Shown here: positions 54,477-63,660 of the stretch, piece after piece | Position numbering within the stretch: position 1 is the stretch's first letter | Layout: each line of letters starts with the position of its first letter | Source of the DNA: Neokomagataea tanensis | Lineage (GTDB): Bacteria > Pseudomonadota > Alphaproteobacteria > Acetobacterales > Acetobacteraceae | Length of the DNA: 64,000 nucleotides | NCBI RefSeq assembly: GCF_006542335.1 | Contig: NZ_CP032485.1 | Span: forward strand, 2,401,001 to 2,465,000 | Direction: 5' to 3' | Program-made: the position numbers and the translations under genes | Notes under the pieces: model-generated | What the model saw: the letters and a program-made list of their open reading frames with translations, nothing else | Database searches by the model: none | What the model was told of the DNA's origin: nothing

Positions 54477-55427
54477 ATGAGCATGGGAGAGTTCGACGTC
54501 ATTGAACGTCATTTCCGGCCTCTGGCAGGTCAGGACGCGCTGGAGTTAAGCGACGACTGCGCTCTCCTAACGCCCCCTGAAGGGCAGGTTATTGCTATCT
54601 CGACGGATACGATGGTTGAGAATGTGCATTTCCTGCCCACAGACCCGGTAAACACGCTCGGACGCAAACTTCTGCGTTGCAACCTGTCCGATCTGGCAGC
54701 CATGGGAGCATCCCCTCTAGGCTACACGCTCAATCTAACGCTACCACGCGGCCGCACCTACTCGAATGAGTGGTTCGAGGCATTTTGTTCTGGTCTGGCC
54801 GAAGATCAAAAACACTACAACATCCCACTAATCGGTGGGGATACAACCTCCACAGATGGCCCGTTAGTTCTAAACGCCACGATATATGGCGGCGTAAAAC
54901 GCGAGAAGGCACTGCGCCGTAACGGTGCTCAGGTCGGAGATGAAGTGTGGGTCACCGGCACCATCGGAGACGCAGCTCTAGGCCTGCTAGCGCTTCAAAA
55001 TATTCTCCCAGACCCAACGGGTTGGCTTAGCACGCGCTACCAATTGCCATCCCCCCGCATAAATCTCGCCTTGCATGACATTGCCAATGCAGCAATGGAT
55101 ATTTCTGACGGCCTTGTGCAAGACAGCGCCCATATTGCACGTGCATCGGGAGTATCTCTGCAAATTAATGCGCACAAAGTCCCAACATCCTCAGCGGCAG
55201 ATGCACTGGGGCCGCAGCACTTAAAGCGCCGGCTTAGTGGAGGAGATGACTACGAACTTCTGCTCTGTGTACCTCCGCACAAAACAGCCGCACTTAAGGC
55301 GGCCTGCGCGCAACATGGCGTGCATGTCACTCATATCGGTCGAGTAGACGTCGGGCAGGGCGTCACTGTTTGTGACGAGAAGGGCCAATCTCTACATTTC
55401 GAGAAAACGGGTTGGCAGCATTTTTGA
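54477..55427 (+). CDS. thiL: Thiamine-monophosphate kinase
   Basis: This 316-residue enzyme phosphorylates thiamine monophosphate to the diphosphate with ATP. Landmarks: MGEFDVIERHFRPLAG, DDCALLTPPEGQVIAISTDT with the acidic metal ligands, VHFLPTD, NLSDLAAMGASPLGYTLNLT, LIGGDTTSTDGPLVLNATI and MDISDGLVQDSAHIARAS. Complete. Last gene of nrdR-nusB-thiL; a long inverted repeat covers the stop. Confidence 0.95.
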   Translation: MSMGEFDVIERHFRPLAGQDALELSDDCALLTPPEGQVIAISTDTMVENVHFLPTDPVNTLGRKLLRCNLSDLAAMGASPLGYTLNLTLPRGRTYSNEWFEAFCSGLAEDQKHYNIPLIGGDTTSTDGPLVLNATIYGGVKREKALRRNGAQVGDEVWVTGTIGDAALGLLALQNILPDPTGWLSTRYQLPSPRINLALHDIANAAMDISDGLVQDSAHIARASGVSLQINAHKVPTSSAADALGPQHLKRRLSGGDDYELLLCVPPHKTAALKAACAQHGVHVTHIGRVDVGQGVTVCDEKGQSLHFEKTGWQHF

Positions 55428-55447
55428 GACAACCTCAAAAATGCTGC
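55415..55447. terminator. Perfect inverted repeat at convergent gene ends
   Basis: GCAGCATTTTTGAG and CTCAAAAATGCTGC are 14-base perfect arms with a 5-base spacer, covering the thiL stop codon and ending just before the convergent GNAT-fold gene. The stem includes its own T5, so it may serve both directions; no extra U-run follows. Confidence 0.55.
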
Positions 55448-55452
55448 TGCAT

Positions 55453-56646
55453 TTATTCCTTGCTGTCGGTCAACAACGAGATTTCGTATAAGCGATGCCG
55501 TTTGTATGGCTGCGGCACAATTGCCTCCGCCAAATTTTTCATCCGCGTGTCGCTTTCCTGAATCCAGCCTAACTCAACCCAACGATAAGGGAGGCTGTGA
55601 CGACGCCGAAGCAACTCAGCAATCGCAAGAGATGGCAAAAGCGCGCCAAGCATGGTGTTGTGCAAACGACGCGTCACCCCCAAAAGAATAACACGCGCAG
55701 ATTCAAAACGATGCTGAAGCAGTCGAGAGGCCAAGCGCACCCAACCTAAAGGGGAAGGTGACCCATTCAAATCCCCCGCGATATCAAAAACATTTGGCAC
55801 CACTAGCGCCATTGCGACAGGTACACCATCTTGGTCAATCTGAACGTAATGCTCTGGTTTTAAAACTAACTTCAGCTGCGCAATCATTGCCTGCATTTCA
55901 TAGTCCTGCAGCGGAACAAAGTTATATTTCTCTTCCCAAGCATCATTATAAAGTTGGCGCAGTACTTCACCTTGAGATGCCACTTCTTTTTTGGACAAGC
56001 GCGCTACTGATATGGCTCCTAAGCGACCTTCGCCAATTTTGAGGTCACCAGGAACGCGAAATTTCTCTTCGGTGTGCTCGTCCAAATCAAGACGATAACT
56101 CAAAAGATCTTCAGTCTTATGCAAGCCTGCTGCTTCGATCATTCCACCCAAAGCTTTCGGGTGCCAAGGCATGCCCACCATTGGTGCTTGATCTTGCCCT
56201 TCAATCATCTGACCGGATTCACCGTTACCGCTCAAAGTCACTGGGCCGCGCATGGTCTGCATACCTTGCTGTACCAGCCAAGCCTGCGCTGCTTTTATAA
56301 GCGCACTCACGATGGCCTGCTCGGGGACGCAATCAAGCGCGCCAAAAGAACCGACAGCCTCTCCCCAGTGCTCTAAGGCGCGATGATCAACGATCGCAGC
56401 AATACGCCCTACAGGCGTTTTGCCCCGCCACGCGAGGAAATACCGGATACGCGCATGCCTGAAAACTGCAGACTTCCGAGGGTTCAAAAGGTCATTTTGT
56501 TCCATATCCAAGGGAGCAAAATACCCATCCATGCCAGCGTATAAGTGCCGTGGAAGCGTGATGAAGGTCTGAATATGGCGCTTATTCACAACGGGGCGAA
56601 TAACCAGACTATCCGGTGGGGAGACAGGCGAAGGCACAGACGGCAT
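55453..56646 (-). CDS. GNAT-fold acyltransferase-like protein (possible lipid enzyme)
   Basis: This 397-residue protein starts MPSVPSPVSPPDSLVIRPV and reads RRHLY-type features: FITLPRHLYAGMDGYFAPLD, KTPVGRIAAIVDHRALEHWG and GPVTLSGNGESGQMIEGQ. Later it has FVPLQDYEMQAMIAQLKLVL and YVQIDQDGVPVAMALVVPN. It looks like a two-lobed GNAT-type N-acyltransferase; relatives are often annotated only as hypothetical. It is divergent from a short-chain dehydrogenase by about 120 bases. A GNAT-like acyltransferase is known for bacterial ceramide synthesis, and acetic acid bacteria make sphingolipids, but no direct evidence links this gene to it. Confidence 0.55.
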   Translation of the reverse strand: MPSVPSPVSPPDSLVIRPVVNKRHIQTFITLPRHLYAGMDGYFAPLDMEQNDLLNPRKSAVFRHARIRYFLAWRGKTPVGRIAAIVDHRALEHWGEAVGSFGALDCVPEQAIVSALIKAAQAWLVQQGMQTMRGPVTLSGNGESGQMIEGQDQAPMVGMPWHPKALGGMIEAAGLHKTEDLLSYRLDLDEHTEEKFRVPGDLKIGEGRLGAISVARLSKKEVASQGEVLRQLYNDAWEEKYNFVPLQDYEMQAMIAQLKLVLKPEHYVQIDQDGVPVAMALVVPNVFDIAGDLNGSPSPLGWVRLASRLLQHRFESARVILLGVTRRLHNTMLGALLPSLAIAELLRRRHSLPYRWVELGWIQESDTRMKNLAEAIVPQPYKRHRLYEISLLTDSKE

Positions 56647-56767
56647 GTAAATCCTTATAAATTGTTAGTGAACGCTGCAATTGCACAAAAGATCGGGCTT
56701 TTTTGCACAGCAAGGCTATATGTTTCCATCTTCTTTCGCCCTTTTATTCATGAAGTTTTGCGTCTTA

Positions 56768-57580
56768 ATGAAACAAGCAGCCATTATTCCCCATAAAACC
56801 ATCCTTATAACTGGTGCTTCCAGCGGCATTGGAGCTGCCCTTGCGCAGCATTATGCTCAAACTCATACGCATCTTATTTTATGGGGACGTAGCCAAAAAC
56901 GCTTATCCCAAGTCGCTCAAAGCGTTGAGAAAAAAGGAGCGACCGCTGAATGTCACTCAATCGACCTAACCAATATTGACGAGGCCCTTACAGCCCTGCG
57001 CAATCAGGACAGCCTAACGCCCATTACGCATTTTATCTTTGCAGCTGGCCTTGGAGATATGCGTAAAGAGGGAGAACTTGCAGAAGAGCCAAGCTTGGTA
57101 ACGGAACTCTGCCTAGTCAATTTTACCACGCCTGCAACACTTGCGACAGAAATGGCAAACCGCATGGCAACGCGTGGGGGAGGGGCCATCGCTTTTATCG
57201 GCTCCGTTGCCGCGTTCCATGATTTGCCAATGTCTACCGCTTACAGTGGCTCCAAAGCTGGCCTTGCCCGCTTCAGCACAGCGCTGCATGCGGCCATGTC
57301 CCCACACAAAGTATACGTAACGCTTATTTCTCCCGGGTACGTCGATACACCGATGAGCCAGAGGTTGAGCGGAAAATTACCTTTTCTCATTTCCCCACAA
57401 AAAGCAGCACAAAAAATTCATCGTGCTATATCACGCCGGAAAGCGCATCTTATCTTCCCGTGGCCTTTTGCCTTCTTTGCTTTTCTTGAGGGCCATTTGC
57501 CAAGACCAGTTGTACACCGTATTTTACGGCTTTCTACTATGCAACAAACGCCCCGTAAAACAGAATGCAGTGATACATGA
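56768..57580 (+). CDS. Short-chain dehydrogenase/reductase
   Basis: The ATG at 56768 gives 270 residues; ATG 56750 is possible. Rossmann start ILITGASSGIGAALAQHYA, the NAD(P) site residues LWGRSQKRLSQVAQ, FIFAAGLGDMRKEG, catalytic Ser in IAFIGSVAAFHDL, Tyr-Lys in STAYSGSKAGLARF, and SPGYVDTPMSQRL. The hydrophobic tail FPWPFAFFAFLEGHLPRPVV suggests membrane contact, as in reductases of lipid-like substrates. Substrate unknown. It may share function with the divergent GNAT-fold gene. Confidence 0.85.
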   Translation: MKQAAIIPHKTILITGASSGIGAALAQHYAQTHTHLILWGRSQKRLSQVAQSVEKKGATAECHSIDLTNIDEALTALRNQDSLTPITHFIFAAGLGDMRKEGELAEEPSLVTELCLVNFTTPATLATEMANRMATRGGGAIAFIGSVAAFHDLPMSTAYSGSKAGLARFSTALHAAMSPHKVYVTLISPGYVDTPMSQRLSGKLPFLISPQKAAQKIHRAISRRKAHLIFPWPFAFFAFLEGHLPRPVVHRILRLSTMQQTPRKTECSDT

Positions 57581-57666
57581 CCTTGACTGCGACGGAGTCG
57601 TGCGCAACTGCTGACATGGCTCCCTCCGTAGAGGGATCGGATTGATTTAAGATGAGGAGCGGTTTC

Positions 57667-58635
57667 ATGAAAGAAATCGTCACAGTCGACATTGGTGGTA
57701 CGCATGCACGTTTTGCAATTGCGACTGTCGATGAAGGAAAAGTGGTTAGCCTTGAGAAAGAAGTCACCCTTAAATGCGCTGAGCATGCAAGCTTAGCACT
57801 TGCATGGGAGGCCTTCGGACGCCAGATCGCACGCCCATTACCACGTGAAGCTGGCATTGCCGTTGCGTGCCCAGTGGCTGGCGAAATCTTGAAGATGACC
57901 AATAATCCTTGGATCATCCAGCCAAGCCAACTCAAAGCGCGCCTGCACCTTGATAACTTTGTGCTTGTAAATGATTTCGGTGCAGTCGGTCACGCCGTTG
58001 CTCAAGTTGATTCAAGCTGTATGCAGCATTTGTGCGGCCCGGAAATTGATCTACCGTCACAAGGTACCATCAGCATTGTTGGGCCAGGTACCGGCTTAGG
58101 GGCCGCGTGCCTTCTGCGTCGTGGCGACAAGTATTTCGTAATGGAAACAGAGGGTGGCCATCTCGATTACCCGCCACTAGATGACGTTGAAGATCGCATC
58201 CTCAAAACATTGCGCAGCCGCTTCCGCCGTGTTTCGGCAGAACGAATCGTATCGGGGCCGGGTCTAAGCAATTTGTATGAAGCAATTGCTGAACAACAAG
58301 GCTTGCCCATCACGCTCCGCGATAACCGTACTCTGTGGCAAAATGCTATGGAAGGATCAGACACAATCGCTGCTGCGGCATTGGAGCGCTTCTGCCTTAG
58401 CCTAGGCGCTGTGTCCGGAGACCTCGCATTGGCTCATGGTGCACGTGGCGTCGTCATCGCTGGCGGGCTTGGCTTACGTCTTGCCAATATTTTGGGAACA
58501 TCCGGCTTCGCTGAACGCTTTGTTGCCAAAGGACGATTCGAGGCAATGATGAGCGAAATTCCAGTGAAAATTATCACACATCCACAACCCGGTTTGTTCG
58601 GGGCTGCAGCAGCTTACGCTGAGGCTCATTCATAA
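57667..58635 (+). CDS. glk: Glucokinase (Glk, ROK-independent hexokinase class)
   Basis: The ATG at 57667 has GAGGAG upstream and gives 322 residues. Glk phosphorylates glucose with ATP. Landmarks: VTVDIGGTHARFAIATVDEG (phosphate 1), VNDFGAVGHAV, ISIVGPGTGLGAACLLRRGD, ETEGGHLDYPP, GVVIAGGLGLRLANILG. Length and motifs match the E. coli type. Glucose entry into the pentose phosphate or Entner-Doudoroff pathways is its likely use. Confidence 0.93.
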   Translation: MKEIVTVDIGGTHARFAIATVDEGKVVSLEKEVTLKCAEHASLALAWEAFGRQIARPLPREAGIAVACPVAGEILKMTNNPWIIQPSQLKARLHLDNFVLVNDFGAVGHAVAQVDSSCMQHLCGPEIDLPSQGTISIVGPGTGLGAACLLRRGDKYFVMETEGGHLDYPPLDDVEDRILKTLRSRFRRVSAERIVSGPGLSNLYEAIAEQQGLPITLRDNRTLWQNAMEGSDTIAAAALERFCLSLGAVSGDLALAHGARGVVIAGGLGLRLANILGTSGFAERFVAKGRFEAMMSEIPVKIITHPQPGLFGAAAAYAEAHS

Positions 58636-58650
58636 TTTTGGGAGATGTCT

Positions 58651-58725
58651 TGGAGGTCCGGGCGGGAATTGAACCCACATTCGCGGATTTGCAGTCCGCT
58701 GCATAAGCCATTCTGCCACCGGACC
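58651..58725 (-). tRNA. tRNA-Cys (anticodon GCA)
   Basis: A 75-base minus-strand tRNA with encoded CCA. The acceptor is GGTCCGG/CCGGACC with discriminator U73, as required for tRNA-Cys. The anticodon stem GCGGA/TCCGC encloses CTGCAAA (anticodon GCA), and the T arm has GGTTCAATTCC. Confidence 0.95.
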
Positions 58726-58878
58726 TCGGAGACAGGTGCTGTATCCTCTTTCAGCACCGTTTGGTCAATACCCTACGTGCAATAAAGAACAAATTTTTCT
58801 TTCCGCCTTACTCGGGCTATGGTGAGAAAATCAATTCAGCACTGCATGTTACGCACTTAATTGTCGTCAGGAGTTTTC

Positions 58879-60339
58879 ATGAGCTCGAAGTTTCTCACCA
58901 AGAGAGCAGTGTTCACCCAGCTTGGGTTTGGTTGCAGCGCTGTTATGCTGCTTAGCGGCACAGCTTTAGCTCAGAATTACGACGGAAGTGGCTCACCATC
59001 TTTCGTACCGCACACTCTGCAAGAGGCTCTGGCGTCAGCTTACCTGACAAACCCTACATTACGGGAAGAGCGTGCCCGTCTGCGCGCCACTGACGAACGC
59101 GTACCAGCAGCCTTAGCGGGTTGGCGGCCAACCATCCAAGGTACCGCACAACTCACACATTACGACGGCCATACAAGTTACGGACCACAAGGCCTCCTGA
59201 CCGGCAGTTCCAGTGCGTATAATACGCCCGGCTATGTCGGCGGTGTCACGGTCACGCAACCCCTTTACCAAGGGGGCAAAACCGTAGCCAGCACACATGC
59301 CGCTACAAATCAGGTTATGGCTGAACGTGCACGCCTCATAAGCACCGAACAAGAGGTGTTTATGAATGTCGTAAGCGCCTATGTAGACGTTATAAAAGAC
59401 GAACAACTTCTACAGTTAGCGACTAATAACCAGCGTGTTCTGGAGCAACAATTACACGCAACAGAAGAGCGCTTCCATATCGGTGAAATCACACGTACCG
59501 ATGTCGCACAAGCTGAAGCTGCCTATGCAAGTTCAGTAGCTGAAAGGCAACAGGCAGAGGGCACCTTACAAAGCGCCCAAGCGGTTTATCTACAAGTCGT
59601 TGGCATTGCTGCACCGCCCAACCTGCTTCCGCCACAACCGCTTGACCTACCAGTAAAGAACGAACAAGCGGCATTACAGATTGCTGCGGAAAACAACCCA
59701 GACATCATTTCTTCGCTTTTCGCTGAAGCCATGCAAAAAGATAACGTATCTGTGCAAATGGCCGCAATCATGCCGAAAGTCTCCGCACAGCTTTTGTACC
59801 AGCACAGCCGCAATCAAGGTTACGGGAACTCCACCCTTGATAATAAAGCAGGCGTCATTGCTTTTCAGGTACCCATTTATCAAGGCGGCTCCGAATACTC
59901 ATCAGTCCGCAGTGCGCGTCAGGAGGTCTTAGCCGCCCACCGCGAAATTGACGTACAGCGCCGCTCGGCTTTGCAAAAAGCCTCGTCAAGCTGGCAACAA
60001 ATGACATCGCTGCAGTCAGCGATTAAAGCGGACCGGGTTGCTATTTCGGCGAATATTTTGGCCCTTAGCGGCGTTGAGCGCCAAGCCCTTCTGGGAACAA
60101 CCAGCACACTGGCCGTATTACAGCAGCAGCAGACCCTCCTAGTCGCGCAGCAGACTCTCGTCCAACATCTTTCTAACCTTGTGACATCATCCTATTCAGT
60201 GGCTTCGGCCATTGGCCGTCTGACAGCAGCTGACTTGAAAATCGGCGTACCTCTTTACGACGAAAAAGCGTATTATAATGCTGTTAAAAACCGGCTGTGG
60301 GGCATATCGGATTATGCCCAAAACCAACCCGGGCGATAA
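58879..60339 (+). CDS. TolC-family outer membrane efflux protein
   Basis: The ATG at 58879 has AGGAG upstream and gives 486 residues. A signal peptide (LGFGCSAVMLLSGTALAQ) precedes the two TolC repeats with LQEALASAYLTNPTLREERA, VGGVTVTQPLYQGGKTVAST, RFHIGEITRTDVAQAEAAYA, IAFQVPIYQGGSEYSSV and LLGTTSTLAVLQQQQTLL. It forms the trimeric outer membrane channel of type I secretion or multidrug efflux. No inner membrane partner is adjacent. popZ follows. Confidence 0.92.
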   Translation: MSSKFLTKRAVFTQLGFGCSAVMLLSGTALAQNYDGSGSPSFVPHTLQEALASAYLTNPTLREERARLRATDERVPAALAGWRPTIQGTAQLTHYDGHTSYGPQGLLTGSSSAYNTPGYVGGVTVTQPLYQGGKTVASTHAATNQVMAERARLISTEQEVFMNVVSAYVDVIKDEQLLQLATNNQRVLEQQLHATEERFHIGEITRTDVAQAEAAYASSVAERQQAEGTLQSAQAVYLQVVGIAAPPNLLPPQPLDLPVKNEQAALQIAAENNPDIISSLFAEAMQKDNVSVQMAAIMPKVSAQLLYQHSRNQGYGNSTLDNKAGVIAFQVPIYQGGSEYSSVRSARQEVLAAHREIDVQRRSALQKASSSWQQMTSLQSAIKADRVAISANILALSGVERQALLGTTSTLAVLQQQQTLLVAQQTLVQHLSNLVTSSYSVASAIGRLTAADLKIGVPLYDEKAYYNAVKNRLWGISDYAQNQPGR

Positions 60340-60356
60340 ATACAGGTCTGATTTCC

Positions 60357-60836
60357 ATGCAGGATAACAATATTGACCAAGTTTTGAGCACTATTCGTAA
60401 AATCCTGCAGGAAGACAGCCACTCCCCAAAAAATTCCGTCCCTCTACGCAGCGAGATCAATCCTTTGGACAATGAATTTCTTTTGGATCATTCCATGATG
60501 GTCAAACCACCTAAGTCAGATAAATTTACTTTCCCACCACATTTGGAGGATGCCAGCTTGGACCACTCAATCGATCTGCACGACCATGAAGCCATGGTGG
60601 ACCAGCTTACATCAGACGCAGTGGAACGCTCTTTCAGCGACCTCAAAAACCAGTTTGAGCACGCCACGCCACCCGCCAAAACCATGCGTGTTTCATCGCA
60701 TAATGACCTCACCATTGAAGACATCGTCAGAAGCGAAGTGCGTGAAATGGTCCGTACATGGCTCGATAGCCACCTTCCTTCGATGGTCGAGGATATGGTC
60801 CGTACTGAAATTGCACGCCTGCGTGCCAAGGTCTGA
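60357..60836 (+). CDS. popZ: PopZ-like polar organising protein (DUF2497)
   Basis: The ATG at 60357 gives 159 residues; ATG 60297 is inside tolC. The PopZ layout is seen: an N-terminal helix NNIDQVLSTIRKILQEDSHS, an acidic/proline middle, and a C-terminal oligomerisation segment IEDIVRSEVREMVRTWLDSH, then LPSMVEDMVRTEIARLRAKV. In Caulobacter PopZ forms polar matrices that anchor the chromosome. It lies next to valS, the usual alphaproteobacterial neighbourhood. The middle part differs in composition from Caulobacter PopZ. Confidence 0.85.
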   Translation: MQDNNIDQVLSTIRKILQEDSHSPKNSVPLRSEINPLDNEFLLDHSMMVKPPKSDKFTFPPHLEDASLDHSIDLHDHEAMVDQLTSDAVERSFSDLKNQFEHATPPAKTMRVSSHNDLTIEDIVRSEVREMVRTWLDSHLPSMVEDMVRTEIARLRAKV

Positions 60837-60944
60837 TTACTAAAACCACTTAGGGTTGTGCCTTTTAGGGTATCGACCTTATGTCCCAAGAACGATAAGT
60901 GCTTCCGCTTTCTCAGCGTTAATCAACACAACACACGGACGATC

Positions 60945-63611
60945 ATGCTCGATAAAAGTTTTTCTCCAGCCAACCACGAAACCAGCCTCTATGACCGCTG
61001 GGAGAAAAGCGGGGTCTTTCATGCTGACCCGAAAGCACCCGGCGACGCTTTTTCGATCATGTTCCCGCCACCAAATGTGACTGGCACGCTCCACCTTGGG
61101 CATGCGCTAACGTTCACGCTTCAGGATATTCTCATTCGCTGGAAGCGCGGCACAGGATTTAACACGCTTTGGCAGCCTGGAACTGACCATGCCGGTATCG
61201 CCACTCAAATGGTGGTTGAACGCGCGCTAGACAAGCAAAACACAAGCCGTACAGCTCTGGGACGTGAAGAGTTCGTCAAACGTGTCTGGGACTGGAAAGA
61301 GGAATCTGGCGGTACCATTATCCAACAGCTGCGTAAGCTCGGTGCATCAGCTGACTGGGAACGCGAACGCTTCACCATGGATGAAGGGCTGTCCCAAGCC
61401 GTCCGTAAAGTGTTCGTCACCCTCCATAGCGAGGGCCTGATCTACCGTGACCGCCGCTTGGTCAACTGGGATCCGAGCTTCCGATCAGCAATTTCTGACC
61501 TTGAAGTTGAAAACCGCGAGACAAAAGGCTCAATGTGGTACGTTCGTTATCCATTGGATGACGGCCGCACTATCACAGTCGCAACAACACGCCCAGAAAC
61601 GATGCTGGCTGACTCTGCTGTTGCTGTTCATCCAGAAGACGAACGTTATGCAGACTATATCGGTCAATTTGTCACGTTACCGCTTACAGGGCGGCGCATT
61701 CCAATCGTCGCGGACGAGTATTCAGACCCGGAGAAGGGTACTGGCGCCGTTAAAATTACCCCAGCCCACGACTTCAATGACTTTGAAGTCGGCAAACGTC
61801 ATGATCTTCCTTCGCCCACCATTCTGGACGAAGCTGCGCATATTTGCCTTGATGAAATCCGCAGCGAATTACGCGATGTAGAAAACATTTCTGCCATAGC
61901 ATTCGTCGAGGCCTTGCAGGGGGTAAGCCGGGAGGAGGGACGTAAACGCATCGTCGCTGAACTTGAAACACTCGGCTGGCTTGAAAAAATTGAACCCCAC
62001 AAACTGCAAGTTCCGTACGCTGAGCGTGGCGGCGCAATCGTTGAGCCTCGCCTGACTTGGCAGTGGTACTGCGATGCTAAAACATTGGCTGGCCCAGCTA
62101 TTGAAGCGGTAGAGAGTGGTAAAGTCTCCTTTGAACCGCGCCAGTGGCAAAACACATTCTTTGCTTGGATGCGTGATATCCAGCCTTGGTGCATTTCGCG
62201 CCAGCTTTGGTGGGGCCACCGCATTCCGGCGTGGTACACTGATAACGGTGACATTATCGTCGCTGAGACAGCAGACGAAGCACAAGCGAAAGCGGGTGAA
62301 GGCGTTACCATCACACAAGATGAAGACGTTCTGGACACGTGGTTCAGCTCTGCTCTATGGCCTTTCACAACGCTTGGCTGGCCAGAAAATACTGAATCCC
62401 TAGCGCGTTATTACCCTACTAGCGTGCTCGTAACGGGCTTTGACATCATCTTCTTCTGGGTCGCCCGGATGATGATGATGGGCCTGCACTTCATGAAGGA
62501 CGTACCGTTCCAAACCGTTCTCATCCACGGCCTTGTACGTGACGAGAAGGGGCAGAAAATGTCCAAATCCAAGGGGAATGGCATTGATCCCTTGGACCTG
62601 ATTGAAGAGTACGGGGCTGATGCGACGCGCCTTGCCATATGTGCAGGCACAGGGCCGGGCCGTGACATCAAACTGGGACGCAAAAAAGTTGAAGAGCATC
62701 GGGGCTTTATTACAAAGCTGTGGAATGCCGCACGTTTCCTAGAAATGAACGGCGCAAAACCTGTTGAGGGTTTCGACCCAACAACGGTTCAAAGCAGCCT
62801 CGGGCGTTGGATCCTTTCTGAAGCAAATGAAGCTATTGCCGAGGCAAGCCGCGCGCTCGAAGCTTACCGCTTCGATGAATATGCGGGCAGCTGCTACCGC
62901 TTCGTTTGGACCCGCTTCTGTGACTGGTTTGTCGAGCTTGCCAAACCCTTGTTGGCAGAAGAGAGCGCGGAGAGCGACGAAATCCGCAACGTCAGCGCTT
63001 ACGTACTAGGCCTGATCTTGCGCATGATGCAGCCTGTTATCCCATTTGCAACAGCCACGTTGTGGGAAGAACTGGGCTACTCAGGCGCGTTCGAGACGAT
63101 GCCATGGCCAACAGCCGTCGCGCTCGAAGGAGCCGAAGAAAGCCGCGCAGAAGTTAACTGGCTTATCCGCCTGATCAGCGAAATACGTACAGTCCGCGCT
63201 GAAATGAACGTGCCCCCTGCACAGAAAGCGCCTATCCTTCTACGTGATGCAACCGCGGAAAACCTCGCGCGTGCACAGCGTTGGAACGAAGCACTCGGCC
63301 GTATGGCGCGTGTGGAAAGCGTGTCTGTGCTTGAGGGCGAAACGCCACGCCATGCAGCTCAGATCGTTCTTGACGAAGCGACTATCTTCCTGCCCCTCGG
63401 TGGTTTGATTGATCTTGATGCGGAACGTGCGCGTCTTGCTAAAGAGATCAAACGTATTGAGGGCGAAATTACAAAGGTTGAGCGCAAGCTCGGTAATGAA
63501 GACTTCATTGCCCGCGCCAAACCCGAAGTTGTAGACGAAAACCGTCAGAGACTTGAAAGCTTCAGCAGCGATCTGACACGTCTACAGGCCGCTCATTCAC
63601 GGTTGGCGTAA
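60945..63611 (+). CDS. valS: Valyl-tRNA synthetase
   Basis: The ATG at 60945 (MLDKSFSPANHETSLYDRWE) gives 888 residues; the open frame extends upstream but is atypical. Class I synthetase with HIGH-type motif PPPNVTGTLHLGHA, the editing domain with TTRPETMLADSAVAVHP, the KMSKS loop KMSKSKGNGIDPLDLIEE, an anticodon-binding helical part, and a C-terminal coiled coil (LDAERARLAKEIKRIEGEIT). Complete; a terminator follows. Confidence 0.97.
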   Translation: MLDKSFSPANHETSLYDRWEKSGVFHADPKAPGDAFSIMFPPPNVTGTLHLGHALTFTLQDILIRWKRGTGFNTLWQPGTDHAGIATQMVVERALDKQNTSRTALGREEFVKRVWDWKEESGGTIIQQLRKLGASADWERERFTMDEGLSQAVRKVFVTLHSEGLIYRDRRLVNWDPSFRSAISDLEVENRETKGSMWYVRYPLDDGRTITVATTRPETMLADSAVAVHPEDERYADYIGQFVTLPLTGRRIPIVADEYSDPEKGTGAVKITPAHDFNDFEVGKRHDLPSPTILDEAAHICLDEIRSELRDVENISAIAFVEALQGVSREEGRKRIVAELETLGWLEKIEPHKLQVPYAERGGAIVEPRLTWQWYCDAKTLAGPAIEAVESGKVSFEPRQWQNTFFAWMRDIQPWCISRQLWWGHRIPAWYTDNGDIIVAETADEAQAKAGEGVTITQDEDVLDTWFSSALWPFTTLGWPENTESLARYYPTSVLVTGFDIIFFWVARMMMMGLHFMKDVPFQTVLIHGLVRDEKGQKMSKSKGNGIDPLDLIEEYGADATRLAICAGTGPGRDIKLGRKKVEEHRGFITKLWNAARFLEMNGAKPVEGFDPTTVQSSLGRWILSEANEAIAEASRALEAYRFDEYAGSCYRFVWTRFCDWFVELAKPLLAEESAESDEIRNVSAYVLGLILRMMQPVIPFATATLWEELGYSGAFETMPWPTAVALEGAEESRAEVNWLIRLISEIRTVRAEMNVPPAQKAPILLRDATAENLARAQRWNEALGRMARVESVSVLEGETPRHAAQIVLDEATIFLPLGGLIDLDAERARLAKEIKRIEGEITKVERKLGNEDFIARAKPEVVDENRQRLESFSSDLTRLQAAHSRLA

Positions 63612-63619
63612 AAGCTTTG

Positions 63620-63659
63620 CAGGCCCCGCCCGAAACTAAACAGGGCAGGGCCTGTTTTT
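63620..63659 (+). terminator. Intrinsic terminator of valS
   Basis: CAGGCCCCGCCC and GGGCAGGGCCTG form a 12-bp stem with one mismatch and a 15-base loop, followed by TTTTT. It begins eight bases after the valS stop and ends one base before the next proposed start. Confidence 0.8.
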
Positions 63660-63660
63660 C

